A stretch of DNA of 53,733 nt from Deltaproteobacteria bacterium (GTDB lineage: Bacteria > Desulfobacterota > DSM-4660 > Desulfatiglandales > Desulfatiglandaceae): NCBI GenBank assembly GCA_019307945.1, contig JAFDIS010000015.1, positions 1-53,733 on the forward strand. The letters are read 5' to 3'. The notes under the pieces are model-generated. The model made no database searches and was not told where the DNA came from. It worked only from the letters and a program-made list of their open reading frames with translations. This document shows positions 35,406 through 44,783 of the stretch, piece after piece (the first letter of the stretch is position 1; every line of letters starts with the position of its first letter). The translations under genes and the position numbers were made by a program.

Positions 35406-36041
35406 CTAAGGCGCTTCCCTGCGCGTGACAAATCCCTTGAGGCCCTCCTGCAAGGCCAGGGTGCGAGCCAGCGCCCTGGCTTTCTCGGCCGTGTCCATCC
35501 GACCGCATCGGACCCTGTAGCGGATCTTCCCATTCAGATCGACCCGGGAATAATAGGCGTCATAGCCCCGTTCAGTGAGTCGGTTGACCATCTGGAGGGC
35601 CTTCACCTCGTTTTGCAGGGAGGCCACCTGGACCGTGTAGAGTATGGAGATCGGGCTTGACTCCTTAAGGTCGGTTCGCTTCTTCCGGTTCCCCGGGGCG
35701 GGCCTCTTAATCTTCCTGCGGACCACCTCCTCTTTCTTTGAGGAGAGTTTTTCGTAGAATGCCAGCTTGGGATCCTTGGCGTGTTCGTGGATAATCTCCA
35801 TGCCCGAGGATTTCCCGTGGCCCGGAACCGTAATTTCCTTCATCAGTGATTTGAGTTTCGCCGGGGAGAGCATCCCCTCCGGCAATATCCCCCGGCCCGT
35901 GATCACGCCCAGGAAGAACGACCACCCCATCAGGAGGAACAGGACACCTCCCCACAGCACCAGGGACCGGGCCGTGAGTGGTATCTGAAGCGTCCGGCGT
36001 TTCGGCTTCTTGGTTTTTGAAGGTCCTTTTTTCCCGGGCAT
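35406..36041 (-). CDS. SPOR-domain membrane protein
   Basis: The protein (211 residues) has a basic N-terminal tail, one membrane helix near residues 28-48 (LVLWGGVLFLLMGWSFFLGVI), and a variable middle. The C-terminal SPOR domain of about 75 residues starts at LYTVQVASLQNEVKALQMVNRL and includes RVRCGRMDTAEKARALA. SPOR domains bind denuded glycan strands of peptidoglycan, often at the division septum, as in FtsN and DamX. The single-pass topology with the domain outside fits such a role. It follows argS by 15 bp on the minus strand. Confidence 0.9.
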   Translation of the reverse strand: MPGKKGPSKTKKPKRRTLQIPLTARSLVLWGGVLFLLMGWSFFLGVITGRGILPEGMLSPAKLKSLMKEITVPGHGKSSGMEIIHEHAKDPKLAFYEKLSSKKEEVVRRKIKRPAPGNRKKRTDLKESSPISILYTVQVASLQNEVKALQMVNRLTERGYDAYYSRVDLNGKIRYRVRCGRMDTAEKARALARTLALQEGLKGFVTRREAP

Positions 36042-36056
36042 AGTCGGGGGCTGCCG

Positions 36057-37733
36057 TCACATCTTTTCGGGGGCGCTCACGCCCAAGAGGGCAAGTCCGT
36101 TGGCCAGCACGGTTCTCACCCCTGCTGCGAGGAGGAGCCTTGCACCGGCCAGTTCCCTGTCCTCCACCACGATCCGATGTTGGGGATTCTTGGTCCCCAA
36201 GTTGAAATACCGGTGGAACGCCGCGGCGAGTCCCGTCAGGTAATACGTCAGGCGATGGGGTTCGAACACCCGGCAGATGTCCTCCAGGAGGGAAGGAAAC
36301 TCGGTCATCCTGCGGATCATGGCCATCTCTTCCTCCAGCACCAGGCGTGCTGCGCAGCGCTCGAGGTCCCGGGGCAGGCCGATCCCCTCCTCGCGGGCCT
36401 TGCGAAAAACACTGCAGATTCTCGCATGGGCGTACTGGACATAGTAGACGGGATTGTCACTGTCTTTCTTCTTCACCAAATCTACGTCGAAATCGAGGGG
36501 CGAATCGTGGCTCTTGGTCATGAACACAAAACGAACGGCGTCCACGCCCACCTCGTCCATGAGTTCCCGGAGCGTTACGTACGTGCCGGCCCGCTTGGAC
36601 ATCTTGACTTCATTGCCCCTTTTCCAGAGTTTGACCAACTGGATCAAGAGCACTGAAAACCATTCCCCCGGGATGTCGAAGGCCGCCATGGCCCCCCGCA
36701 GCCGGGAGACATAACCGTGATGATCCGCCCCCCAGAGGTCCACCGACCGGGTGAAGTCCCTCTCCCTTTTGTCGAGGTGGTAGGCGATGTCCGAGGCGAA
36801 ATAGGTGAACCGGCCGTCGCTCTTTCGGATCACGCGGTCCTTGTCATCCCCGAAACGGGAAGTGCGAATCCACAGCGCCCCCCCCTCCTCGTAGAGTAGC
36901 CCCGCCCGATCCAGCCTCTCCAGCGCCCTGTCCAGGCTGCCCGAGTCGAGCAGTTGTTTTTCGCTGTACCAGACATCGAATCTGACGCCGAATCGTTCCA
37001 GGTCCTCCTGGATCTCTTTCAGCATCCGGGCCTTGCCCTGTCGGGCGCAGTAGTCGATCGCATCTTCCTCCTCCATGGCCTCGATGGCCCGGTCGGCGGC
37101 GATTTCCCGGGCGAGGTCCAGGACGTAGTCCCCGTGATAACCGTTTTCAGGGAACGGCGCATCGGGATCGGTCATCTGCCGTATCCGGCTCAAAATGGAC
37201 TCACCCAGGAGACGGATCTGTAACCCGGCGTCATTGACGTAGAATTCACGTGTGACGCTGCGTCCTCTGAAGGCGAGGATACGACAGAGCGTGTCCCCCA
37301 GAGCCGCACCTCGGCCGTGACCCAGGTGAAGAGGACCTGTCGGGTTGGCGCTCACGAATTCGACGTTGAATCGATCCTCCGGTCGAGGTTTGCCCCTGCC
37401 GAAATTCTCGGCCCGCCGAACCATGTCCGCAAGGGCGCTGTGCCACCGGCCCCGGTCGATGGTAAAATTGATGAACCCTGGTCCCGCCACCTCCACCTTT
37501 TCGAAAAAATTCCCCGGATCCTGAAGATGGCCGGTCAGGACCTCTGCGATCCGGCGGGGTGCGGTCTTTTGCGTCGAGGCCAGGATCATGGGCAGGTTGG
37601 TGGCAAAATGGCCGTGATCCGGGTTGTTCGGGACTTCGATGACATAGTCGGGCACGGCCGTCTCCTTCAGGAGCCCTCCGGCCATGCAGTGGTCCAGGGT
37701 GGTGTCCAGAATTTCCTTCAGCTTTTCTTTCAT
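36057..37733 (-). CDS. argS: Arginyl-tRNA synthetase
   Basis: The start is ATG 37733, which overlaps the alr stop as ATGA; a longer reading frame upstream is just alr out of frame. The 558-residue class I synthetase charges tRNA-Arg. The HIGH motif is HLGHGRGAALGD near residue 120 in NPTGPLHLGHG. The KMSKS-type loop reads VKMSKRAGTYVTLRELMDEVG near 385, close to the usual ArgRS form. The N-terminal add-on domain (VIEVPNNPDHGHFATNLP) and the C-terminal anticodon-binding helices with LVLEEEMAMIRRM and LTYYLTGLAAAFHRYFN are present. It lies between alr and the SPOR gene. Confidence 0.98.
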   Translation of the reverse strand: MKEKLKEILDTTLDHCMAGGLLKETAVPDYVIEVPNNPDHGHFATNLPMILASTQKTAPRRIAEVLTGHLQDPGNFFEKVEVAGPGFINFTIDRGRWHSALADMVRRAENFGRGKPRPEDRFNVEFVSANPTGPLHLGHGRGAALGDTLCRILAFRGRSVTREFYVNDAGLQIRLLGESILSRIRQMTDPDAPFPENGYHGDYVLDLAREIAADRAIEAMEEEDAIDYCARQGKARMLKEIQEDLERFGVRFDVWYSEKQLLDSGSLDRALERLDRAGLLYEEGGALWIRTSRFGDDKDRVIRKSDGRFTYFASDIAYHLDKRERDFTRSVDLWGADHHGYVSRLRGAMAAFDIPGEWFSVLLIQLVKLWKRGNEVKMSKRAGTYVTLRELMDEVGVDAVRFVFMTKSHDSPLDFDVDLVKKKDSDNPVYYVQYAHARICSVFRKAREEGIGLPRDLERCAARLVLEEEMAMIRRMTEFPSLLEDICRVFEPHRLTYYLTGLAAAFHRYFNLGTKNPQHRIVVEDRELAGARLLLAAGVRTVLANGLALLGVSAPEKM

Positions 37734-38851
37734 GAAACGTAGGTCCTGTGATGTCGCAGGCCGATGGAGCATAAGATCTCATAGGAGATAGTCTCCGCCC
37801 ACCGGGCCAGTTGGTCTGGCGTAATGATTTCATTCCCGCTTCTGCCCAGGAACACTGCTTCGTCGCCGGGCATGGCGGGACCGGCCTCCGTGATATCGCA
37901 CACGGTGAGGTTCATGCAGATGGTGCCGATGATCGGGGCGCGTCTTCCGTTGATGAGCACATAGCCGCGATTGGACATCCGGCGGGGCAGCCCGTCCCCG
38001 TAACCTGCGGAGAGTACCGCTATTTTCCTGGGACCGGCAGCTCGATAGGTGCGTCCGTAACTTACGCAGGCCCCCGCAGGGAGGTCTCTTACCTGAAGGA
38101 CGACGCCCCTGAAGTGCATCACCGGCTCCAAGGGGACCGGCGCGCGAAATCCGGGGGCGGGCAGCCCTCCATAGAGCATGATGCCCGGACGGACGACCTC
38201 CATGTGGGCCTCTGGAAATCCCATGACCCCTGCGCTGTTTGCAAGGCTGTTTTCCGCGAAAGGAGCCTGCCGGGGGGCGTGAGATCCCATCACGTCTTCA
38301 AAGCATCGGATCTGGCCTGCGGTATAGGGATCCTCCGGTCTGTCCGCGCAGGACAGGTGCGACGTGATCCCTTTCACCACCAGGCCTTCGAGGCGCCCCA
38401 GGTCGTGGAGAAATGATCCCAGGTTCGTGGGGGAGACCCCCAACCGCCCCATCCCGGTATCCACCTTGATCTGAACCTCCACCTTCCTGCCCTGTTCGGC
38501 ACACTCTGAGGCCAGCATTTGCGCAGCGGACAGGTCGTAAAGCACCGGGGTCAGCCCCAGCCGGACCGCTTGCGCGGCCTCCTCGGGGGTCCCGATCCCG
38601 CCGAGAAGGGTGATGGGCACCCCGATACCCTCCTGCCTCAGGCGAAGGGCCTCGGAAAGCCACGCCACGCCGAGACGGTCGATCCCTTGCGCCTCAAGCG
38701 ACTTGGACACCGGCACGAGCCCGTGCCCGTAAGCGTCGGACTTGACCACCCCCATAATCCGGGTCCTCCTCCCCACGAGGCGGCGGACCTGCTCCAGGTT
38801 GCGGGAAAGGGCGCCAAGGTCGATTAAAACCTTGTTTTTTTCCATGTTCAT
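37730..38851 (-). CDS. alr: Alanine racemase
   Basis: The PLP enzyme converts L- to D-alanine for peptidoglycan. I place the start near 38851 (MNMEKNKVLIDLGALSRN), since the earlier residues look unlike the family; 38845 is the next choice. The PLP lysine is in VVKSDAYGHGLVPV near residue 39, where most members have KADAYGHG. The second catalytic residue, a Tyr, is in CVSYGRTYRA near 262, and PIIGTICMNLTVCDIT closes the active site. The length of about 373 residues is normal. It is the first gene of the alr-argS-SPOR run and divergent from the DUF2065 gene. Confidence 0.97.
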   Translation of the reverse strand: MNMEKNKVLIDLGALSRNLEQVRRLVGRRTRIMGVVKSDAYGHGLVPVSKSLEAQGIDRLGVAWLSEALRLRQEGIGVPITLLGGIGTPEEAAQAVRLGLTPVLYDLSAAQMLASECAEQGRKVEVQIKVDTGMGRLGVSPTNLGSFLHDLGRLEGLVVKGITSHLSCADRPEDPYTAGQIRCFEDVMGSHAPRQAPFAENSLANSAGVMGFPEAHMEVVRPGIMLYGGLPAPGFRAPVPLEPVMHFRGVVLQVRDLPAGACVSYGRTYRAAGPRKIAVLSAGYGDGLPRRMSNRGYVLINGRRAPIIGTICMNLTVCDITEAGPAMPGDEAVFLGRSGNEIITPDQLARWAETISYEILCSIGLRHHRTYVS

Positions 38852-38882
38852 TACATCATCGGCCGGGAAAAAGGATCGGTCA

Positions 38883-38911
38883 AACCTAGCGGATCTTTCA
38901 CTATTTATCAA
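38883..38911 (-). promoter_or_regulatory. Candidate promoter of alr-argS
   Basis: On the minus strand TTGATA (38906-38911, five of six) and TAGGTT (38883-38888, three of six) are 17 bases apart. The pair lies about 32 bp before the alr start. The weak -10 keeps confidence low. Confidence 0.35.
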
Positions 38912-38948
38912 GGCCAATATCCCCGTGGCACATGGGCCCAGGGGCCGG

Positions 38949-38978
38949 TTGACGCGGGCCCGAGGCAGGGTCTATGAT
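38949..38978 (+). promoter_or_regulatory. Candidate sigma-70-type promoter of the DUF2065-queA-tgt run
   Basis: TTGACG (38949-38954) and TATGAT (38973-38978), five of six matches each, are 18 bases apart on the plus strand. They lie about 117 bp before the DUF2065 gene, in the divergent gap shared with alr. Confidence 0.55.
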
Positions 38979-39094
38979 GGCTCCGGCCGGACGCTCCCAT
39001 GCCGACGCATCATCGGCCGGGTGGGCGCCCGAGAATCGCACCGCTTCTTGGGACGAGGCCCCCCTCGGGCGGTGGCGCGCGAGGTTTCAAGAGC

Positions 39095-39280
39095 ATGCAA
39101 GAACTCTTGTGTCTGTTGGGACTGCTCCTCATAGTGGAAGGATTGCCCTATTTCGCTTTTCCGGGAAGGATCAAGAGATGGATCGCGGCCATCCTGGGCA
39201 TGCCCGATGCCCATCTCAGGGCCGTGGGTTTCTGTGCCATGGCACTGGGGTTGCTCATCACCTATCTTTCCAGGAAATAA
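39095..39280 (+). CDS. Small DUF2065/YjeT-like membrane protein
   Basis: The ATG at 39095 lies ten bases after GAGG and opens a 61-residue protein with two membrane segments: LLCLLGLLLIVEGLPYFAFP and, after the loop GRIKRWIAAILGMPDAHLR, VGFCAMALGLLITYL. The loop and length match the DUF2065 (YjeT) family of small inner-membrane proteins of unknown function. The reading frame could be extended upstream to 38999, but the added residues are proline- and arginine-rich noise. It is followed by queA after 48 bp. Confidence 0.8.
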   Translation: MQELLCLLGLLLIVEGLPYFAFPGRIKRWIAAILGMPDAHLRAVGFCAMALGLLITYLSRK

Positions 39281-39285
39281 ACCAA

Positions 39286-39314
39286 TTGACTTTGATCCTC
39301 AACTTGTCTAAGTT
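39286..39314 (+). promoter_or_regulatory. Weak candidate promoter of queA
   Basis: TTGACT (39286-39291) and TAAGTT (39309-39314) are 17 bases apart just before the queA start at 39329. The -10 has only three matches, and a start codon 15 bases after it leaves almost no leader, so doubt is considerable. Confidence 0.25.
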
Positions 39315-39328
39315 ACGCCTTTTAACCG

Positions 39329-40396
39329 ATGTCACGAAGGGTGTTTGACCTAGCCGAATACGACTACCATCTGCCCCCGCATCTGATCGCCCAGGTGCCC
39401 GTGGGGCGGCGGGACGCATCCCGCCTGCTCTACCTGGATCGGGCCGGAGAAGCATGGTTCCATCATAGGTTTCATGACCTGCCCGGGCTCCTGAGGCCGG
39501 GGGATCTGGTGGTGGTGAACAACACGCGGGTGATCCCCGCAAAACTTTACGGCCGAAAAGAAAGCGGAGGGCGTATTGAAGCCCTGGTGCTTCCTCCGGC
39601 CGACGACACCGGGGCGGGAAGCAATGTCAGGTCCTGTCTGCTGAAGGCCTCCAAGCGTTGCGCCGAGGGCACCCGGCTGTTTTTTGAAGGAGGCCTCGAA
39701 GGAACGGTCCAGGGGTCCCGGCAGGACGGGCTGGTACAAGTGGCCTTTCATCTGCAAGGTTGTCTGGAAGATTTCCTGGTGGAAAAGGGGCATATGCCCC
39801 TGCCTCCTTACATCAAGAGAGACAGGGACGATCCCCGGGAGGCCCTGGACCGGGAGCGATACCAGACGATCTTCTCGTCGAGCGACGGGGCCGTTGCCGC
39901 ACCCACGGCCGGACTGCACTTTACCGCCGAAATGGTGGAGCGGTTGAAAGAGCGCGGAGTGGGGCTCTGTGCGGTGACCCTGCACGTGGGCTATGGTACG
40001 TTTAGTCCCGTGAGGAGCCGTGACATCAGGAGGCACCGGCTCGCGGAAGAGGAGTATCATATCGCGCCCGAGGCCGCGGAAGCTATCAGGAACGCCAGGA
40101 AGGGCCATGGCCGGGTGATCGCGGTGGGGACCACGGTGGTAAGGACCCTGGAATCCGCAACGGGGACGGGCGACTCGATTCAACCCGGGAGGGGCAGGAC
40201 CGACCTCCTGATCACTCCCGGGTACCGGTTCAAGGTCGTGGACGGCATGGTCACCAACTTTCACCTGCCCAGGAGTTCCTTGCTTTTTCTGGTATCCGCC
40301 TTTGCGGGGTTGGAACTGGTGAAAAAGGCCTATGAGGCGGCCGTGTCGGCAGGCTACCGCTTTTACAGTTACGGCGACGCCATGCTGATCCTGTAG
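39329..40396 (+). CDS. queA: S-adenosylmethionine:tRNA ribosyltransferase-isomerase
   Basis: This 355-residue enzyme transfers the ribosyl group of SAM to preQ1 in tRNA, the penultimate queuosine step. Family blocks are FDLAEYDYHLPPHLIAQ at the N terminus, DLVVVNNTRVIPAKLYG near residue 52, KGHMPLPPYIKR near 152, and AAPTAGLHFTAEMVERL near 190. TLHVGYGTFSPVR and the end FYSYGDAMLIL, almost invariant in QueA, are also present. The length is normal. ATG 39329 has no clear ribosome-binding site; GTG 39341 is an alternative. It starts the queA-tgt-yajC-secD-secF run found in many bacteria. Confidence 0.98.
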   Translation: MSRRVFDLAEYDYHLPPHLIAQVPVGRRDASRLLYLDRAGEAWFHHRFHDLPGLLRPGDLVVVNNTRVIPAKLYGRKESGGRIEALVLPPADDTGAGSNVRSCLLKASKRCAEGTRLFFEGGLEGTVQGSRQDGLVQVAFHLQGCLEDFLVEKGHMPLPPYIKRDRDDPREALDRERYQTIFSSSDGAVAAPTAGLHFTAEMVERLKERGVGLCAVTLHVGYGTFSPVRSRDIRRHRLAEEEYHIAPEAAEAIRNARKGHGRVIAVGTTVVRTLESATGTGDSIQPGRGRTDLLITPGYRFKVVDGMVTNFHLPRSSLLFLVSAFAGLELVKKAYEAAVSAGYRFYSYGDAMLIL

Positions 40397-40428
40397 GCGC
40401 GGGGCGGGGGCGGCCCGCCATTCGATGA

Positions 40429-41568
<1,140 letters not shown>

Positions 41569-41594
41569 AGGTCCTTGAAAGGGAGGATTGACAA

Positions 41595-41933
41595 ATGAAT
41601 TTCTTGGCGTATGCAATGGGCGGTGGATCAGGAGGTGCAGGCGGGCAGGGAGGCGGATTCGGGGCTTTCATCCCACTCATCCTCATGTTCGCCATTTTCT
41701 ACTTTCTTCTCATCCGGCCGCAACAAAAGAAGGCCAAACAGCACAAGGAGATGATCTCGGCCATCAAGAAGGGGGATCGGGTCGTGAGTTCCGGCGGCCT
41801 GCACGGCACGGTGACGGGAGTCACCGACGAGGTCGTGACCATGGAGATCGCCCCGAAGGTGAGGGTGAAGGTCTCCAGGGGTTCCATTGCCGGAGTGACG
41901 AGAAAGGACACCCCCTCCGGGCCCAACGGATAA
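41595..41933 (+). CDS. yajC: Preprotein translocase subunit YajC
   Basis: The 112-residue protein has a Gly-rich N terminus, one membrane helix (FIPLILMFAIFYFLLIRPQQ), and a cytoplasmic domain with the family blocks RPQQKKAKQHKEMISAIKKGDRVVSSGGLHGTVTGV. YajC associates with SecD and SecF and supports the SecYEG channel. ATG 41595 follows AGGGAGG. It lies between tgt and secD in the usual order. Confidence 0.96.
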   Translation: MNFLAYAMGGGSGGAGGQGGGFGAFIPLILMFAIFYFLLIRPQQKKAKQHKEMISAIKKGDRVVSSGGLHGTVTGVTDEVVTMEIAPKVRVKVSRGSIAGVTRKDTPSGPNG

Positions 41934-42002
41934 GAGGAGGCCGGGTTCCCCGGGAGTCTCGGGAACATCCAGGCGGAAAATCGGGAACGAAAGGTTTGAA
42001 TC

Positions 42003-43583
42003 GTGGCGAAGAATCTCGGCTTGCGAGCGGCGATCGTGGGACTGAGCGTGCTGGGGGCGCTGGTTTATCTGACTCCCACATTGAGCGGTGATTTGCCCGG
42101 GTGGTGGTCCGGTTTCCTACCCCAGGACAAGATCCATCTGGGGCTCGATCTGCAGGGGGGCATTCACCTCGTCCTGGAGGTCAAGGCCGAAAAGGCGGTG
42201 GAAAACAGCCTGGAAGGGGCCATCGAGGCCATCAAGAGGGACTTGAGAGAAAAAAGGATCCGGTACAAGAACCTGCGGCGGCAGGGGATCGAGGGGATCC
42301 GTGTCACCCTCATGAGAGGCAGCGACAGAGATTCCCTGGAAAACCTGGTGCGTCGGTACTATGGTGACTTCGAGTTGCGACCCATGCCGGCCGAGGGGGG
42401 GGAGCCGGTCTTTCTCCTGGCCTACTCCGTGGCCGCAAGGGAAGAGACCATGCGCACCGCCGTTGACCAGGCCCTGGAAAAGATTCGTAATCGTATAGAC
42501 GAAAAGGGACTCAAGGAACCGGATATCCGGCGCAAGGGAGCGCGTGAGATCGTGATCCAGATCCCCGGCGTGGACGAAAGGGAATACAAAGGGATACGGG
42601 CACTCATCGAACAGCAGGCCCTCCTGGAGTTCAAACTGGTGGATGAGGACAACAGCGTGCAGGCCGCAGCGGCGGGGAATATGCCGCCGGGCGACCAGAT
42701 CCTGTATGACCGGGATACGGGCAGACCCTGGCTCCTCAAGAAGCGGACCCTGCTCACCGGAGAGCGCATCATTGATGCAAGGGTGCAGTTCAGCCAGTTC
42801 AATGAACCGCAGGTCAGCCTGTCTTTCGATAAACGGGGAGCGCGGATCTTTGAGCAGATCACCGGAAAAAATGTGGGCAAGCGCCTGGCCATCGTACTGG
42901 ACAACAAGGTCTATTCGGCGCCCGTGATCCAGGATCGCATCGGGGGAGGGCGTGCGCAGATCACCGGCCGTTTCACCGACGAAGAGGCCAAGAACCTGGC
43001 CATCGCCCTTCGGTCCGGCTCCCTGGCGGCCCCCGTGGAAATACTCTACGAAAACACGGTGGGTCCTTCCCTGGGCAAGGACTCCATCGAAAAGGGCGTC
43101 CAGTCCATGCTTATCGGCGGGGCAATAGTGATCCTTTTCATGGCGGTCTACTATGGTCTTTCCGGTCTCATCGCTGATCTCGTGCTGCTATTGAACATCT
43201 TTTTCATCATGGCGGGCCTGGCCTTTTTCGGGGCCACCCTGACGCTCCCCGGCATCGCCGGCATGATTCTCACCGTGGGCATGTCCGTGGACGCCAACGT
43301 GCTGATTTTCGAAAGGATCAGGGAGGAGTCGAGACTGGGTAAACCGCCCAGGGCCTCCATCGATGCCGGCTTCGGCAAGGCGCTGATGACCATTCTTGAC
43401 GCCAATATCACCACCCTCATCGCTGCACTGGTCCTGTTTCAGTTCGGCACGGGTCCGGTCAGGGGTTTTGCCGTGACCCTGAGCCTGGGGATCATTTCGA
43501 GTCTTTTTACGGCGATTTTCGTGAGTAGGATCATTTTCGATTACCTCTATACCAAGAGGAGACTGAGGAAATTGAGCATCTAG
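42003..43583 (+). CDS. secD: Protein translocase subunit SecD
   Basis: This 526-residue inner-membrane protein uses the proton gradient to pull exported proteins through SecYEG. The N-terminal membrane helix is followed by HLGLDLQGGIHLVLEV, the first SecD signature. The P1 head includes LEFKLVDED, and NEPQVSLSFDKRGARIFEQIT continues the periplasmic part. The C-terminal six-helix bundle begins at GVQSMLIGGAIVILFMAVYYG and includes AGMILTVGMSVDANVLIFERIREE with the functional Asp near residue 428. It begins with GTG at 42003. secF follows at 43706. Confidence 0.97.
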   Translation: MAKNLGLRAAIVGLSVLGALVYLTPTLSGDLPGWWSGFLPQDKIHLGLDLQGGIHLVLEVKAEKAVENSLEGAIEAIKRDLREKRIRYKNLRRQGIEGIRVTLMRGSDRDSLENLVRRYYGDFELRPMPAEGGEPVFLLAYSVAAREETMRTAVDQALEKIRNRIDEKGLKEPDIRRKGAREIVIQIPGVDEREYKGIRALIEQQALLEFKLVDEDNSVQAAAAGNMPPGDQILYDRDTGRPWLLKKRTLLTGERIIDARVQFSQFNEPQVSLSFDKRGARIFEQITGKNVGKRLAIVLDNKVYSAPVIQDRIGGGRAQITGRFTDEEAKNLAIALRSGSLAAPVEILYENTVGPSLGKDSIEKGVQSMLIGGAIVILFMAVYYGLSGLIADLVLLLNIFFIMAGLAFFGATLTLPGIAGMILTVGMSVDANVLIFERIREESRLGKPPRASIDAGFGKALMTILDANITTLIAALVLFQFGTGPVRGFAVTLSLGIISSLFTAIFVSRIIFDYLYTKRRLRKLSI

Positions 43584-43705
43584 GCCGGTGTGGCGTACGG
43601 CCGGGTGCGCTACGAGCTTCCCATCGCCCCGGAATAAGGATCGTTCCGGCGAACGGGCCTCAGGGGGAGAAGCGATAGGCGTTTCCTCAACGACTGGAGT
43701 TCAAC

Positions 43706-44773
43706 ATGCAATTCATCAAGCCCGGTATCAACATTGACTTTATCGGCAAACGGATCTGGGCCGTGGGATTGTCCGGGACCCTGATCCTTGCGACCATTTT
43801 GATCCTTGCATGGAAGGGGGGGCCGAACTACGGCGTGGATTTTACCGGCGGCGTGCTCATCCAGGTAAAGATGGACCGGGCCCGTGCACCGGCCGCCATA
43901 AAGGACGCCCTTCGTTCCGTCGGGCTCCAGGACAGCATCATTCAGGAGTTCGGTGAGACGGGTGCGTTTGAATACCTCATCCGGGTGCGGCAGACCGATA
44001 TCCGGCTCACGGGATTGGGCGAGAAAGTCAAAAAGGCCCTGATGGAGGCCTTCGGCGGGGGAGTGGAGATCAGGCGGGTGGAGATGGTAGGTCCCAAAGT
44101 GGGCAAGGACCTCCGGCAAAAGGCCCTCTTCGCCATATTCTATGCAATCCTTTTCATAGCCATTTATATTTCCGGGCGGTTTGAACTCAAGTGGCTCATG
44201 AGCATCGTCATGGCGTTGTCCCTGGCGCTTGTGGTGTATGTTTTTTCCAGCTTCGGCGCGCCCGTCATCTGGCTCATCGTCATCGCCCTGGTGGTGACCC
44301 TGGGCCTCTGCTGGATGCTGAAACTCAAGTACGCCCTAGGCGCCATCGTGGCCCTCGTCCACGACGTGATCATCACGGTGGGCGCGTTCAGCCTGGCCCA
44401 GAAGGAGATCTCGCTGGCGGTCATTGCGGCGATTTTGACCATCGTGGGATATTCTCTGAACGACACGATCATCGTCTTCGACAGGATCCGGGAGAACCTG
44501 AGACGGTCGCGCAGGCGGCCGCTCGAACTCATCTTGAACACCAGTATCAACGAGACCCTGAGCCGAACCATCCTGACTTCGGCAACAACCCTGATCGTGG
44601 TGCTGGCCCTCTTCCTCCTGGGAGGCGGGGTGATCCATGATTTCGCCTTTGCCATCCTGGTGGGCATCATTACGGGCACCTACTCGTCCATCTTTGTGGC
44701 CAGCCCCGCCCTCCTCATCTGGGAGGGTAAGTTCTTCCCGAATACAAAGGGTGCGAAGGGCCAGGGTAAGTGA
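43706..44773 (+). CDS. secF: Protein translocase subunit SecF
   Basis: The 355-residue partner of SecD has the N-terminal motif NYGVDFTGGVLIQVKM near residue 45. The C-terminal six-helix domain shows FAIFYAILFIAIYISGRFELKW and VALVHDVIITVGAFS, ending with AAILTIVGYSLNDTIIVFDRIRENLRR. The VALVHD Asp belongs to the proton path. The length is somewhat above E. coli SecF. ATG 43706 has a GGAG site close upstream. The 122-bp gap after secD holds no feature I can identify. The TPR gene starts ten bases after its stop. Confidence 0.97.
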   Translation: MQFIKPGINIDFIGKRIWAVGLSGTLILATILILAWKGGPNYGVDFTGGVLIQVKMDRARAPAAIKDALRSVGLQDSIIQEFGETGAFEYLIRVRQTDIRLTGLGEKVKKALMEAFGGGVEIRRVEMVGPKVGKDLRQKALFAIFYAILFIAIYISGRFELKWLMSIVMALSLALVVYVFSSFGAPVIWLIVIALVVTLGLCWMLKLKYALGAIVALVHDVIITVGAFSLAQKEISLAVIAAILTIVGYSLNDTIIVFDRIRENLRRSRRRPLELILNTSINETLSRTILTSATTLIVVLALFLLGGGVIHDFAFAILVGIITGTYSSIFVASPALLIWEGKFFPNTKGAKGQGK

Positions 44774-44783
44774 GCGTGTCTGA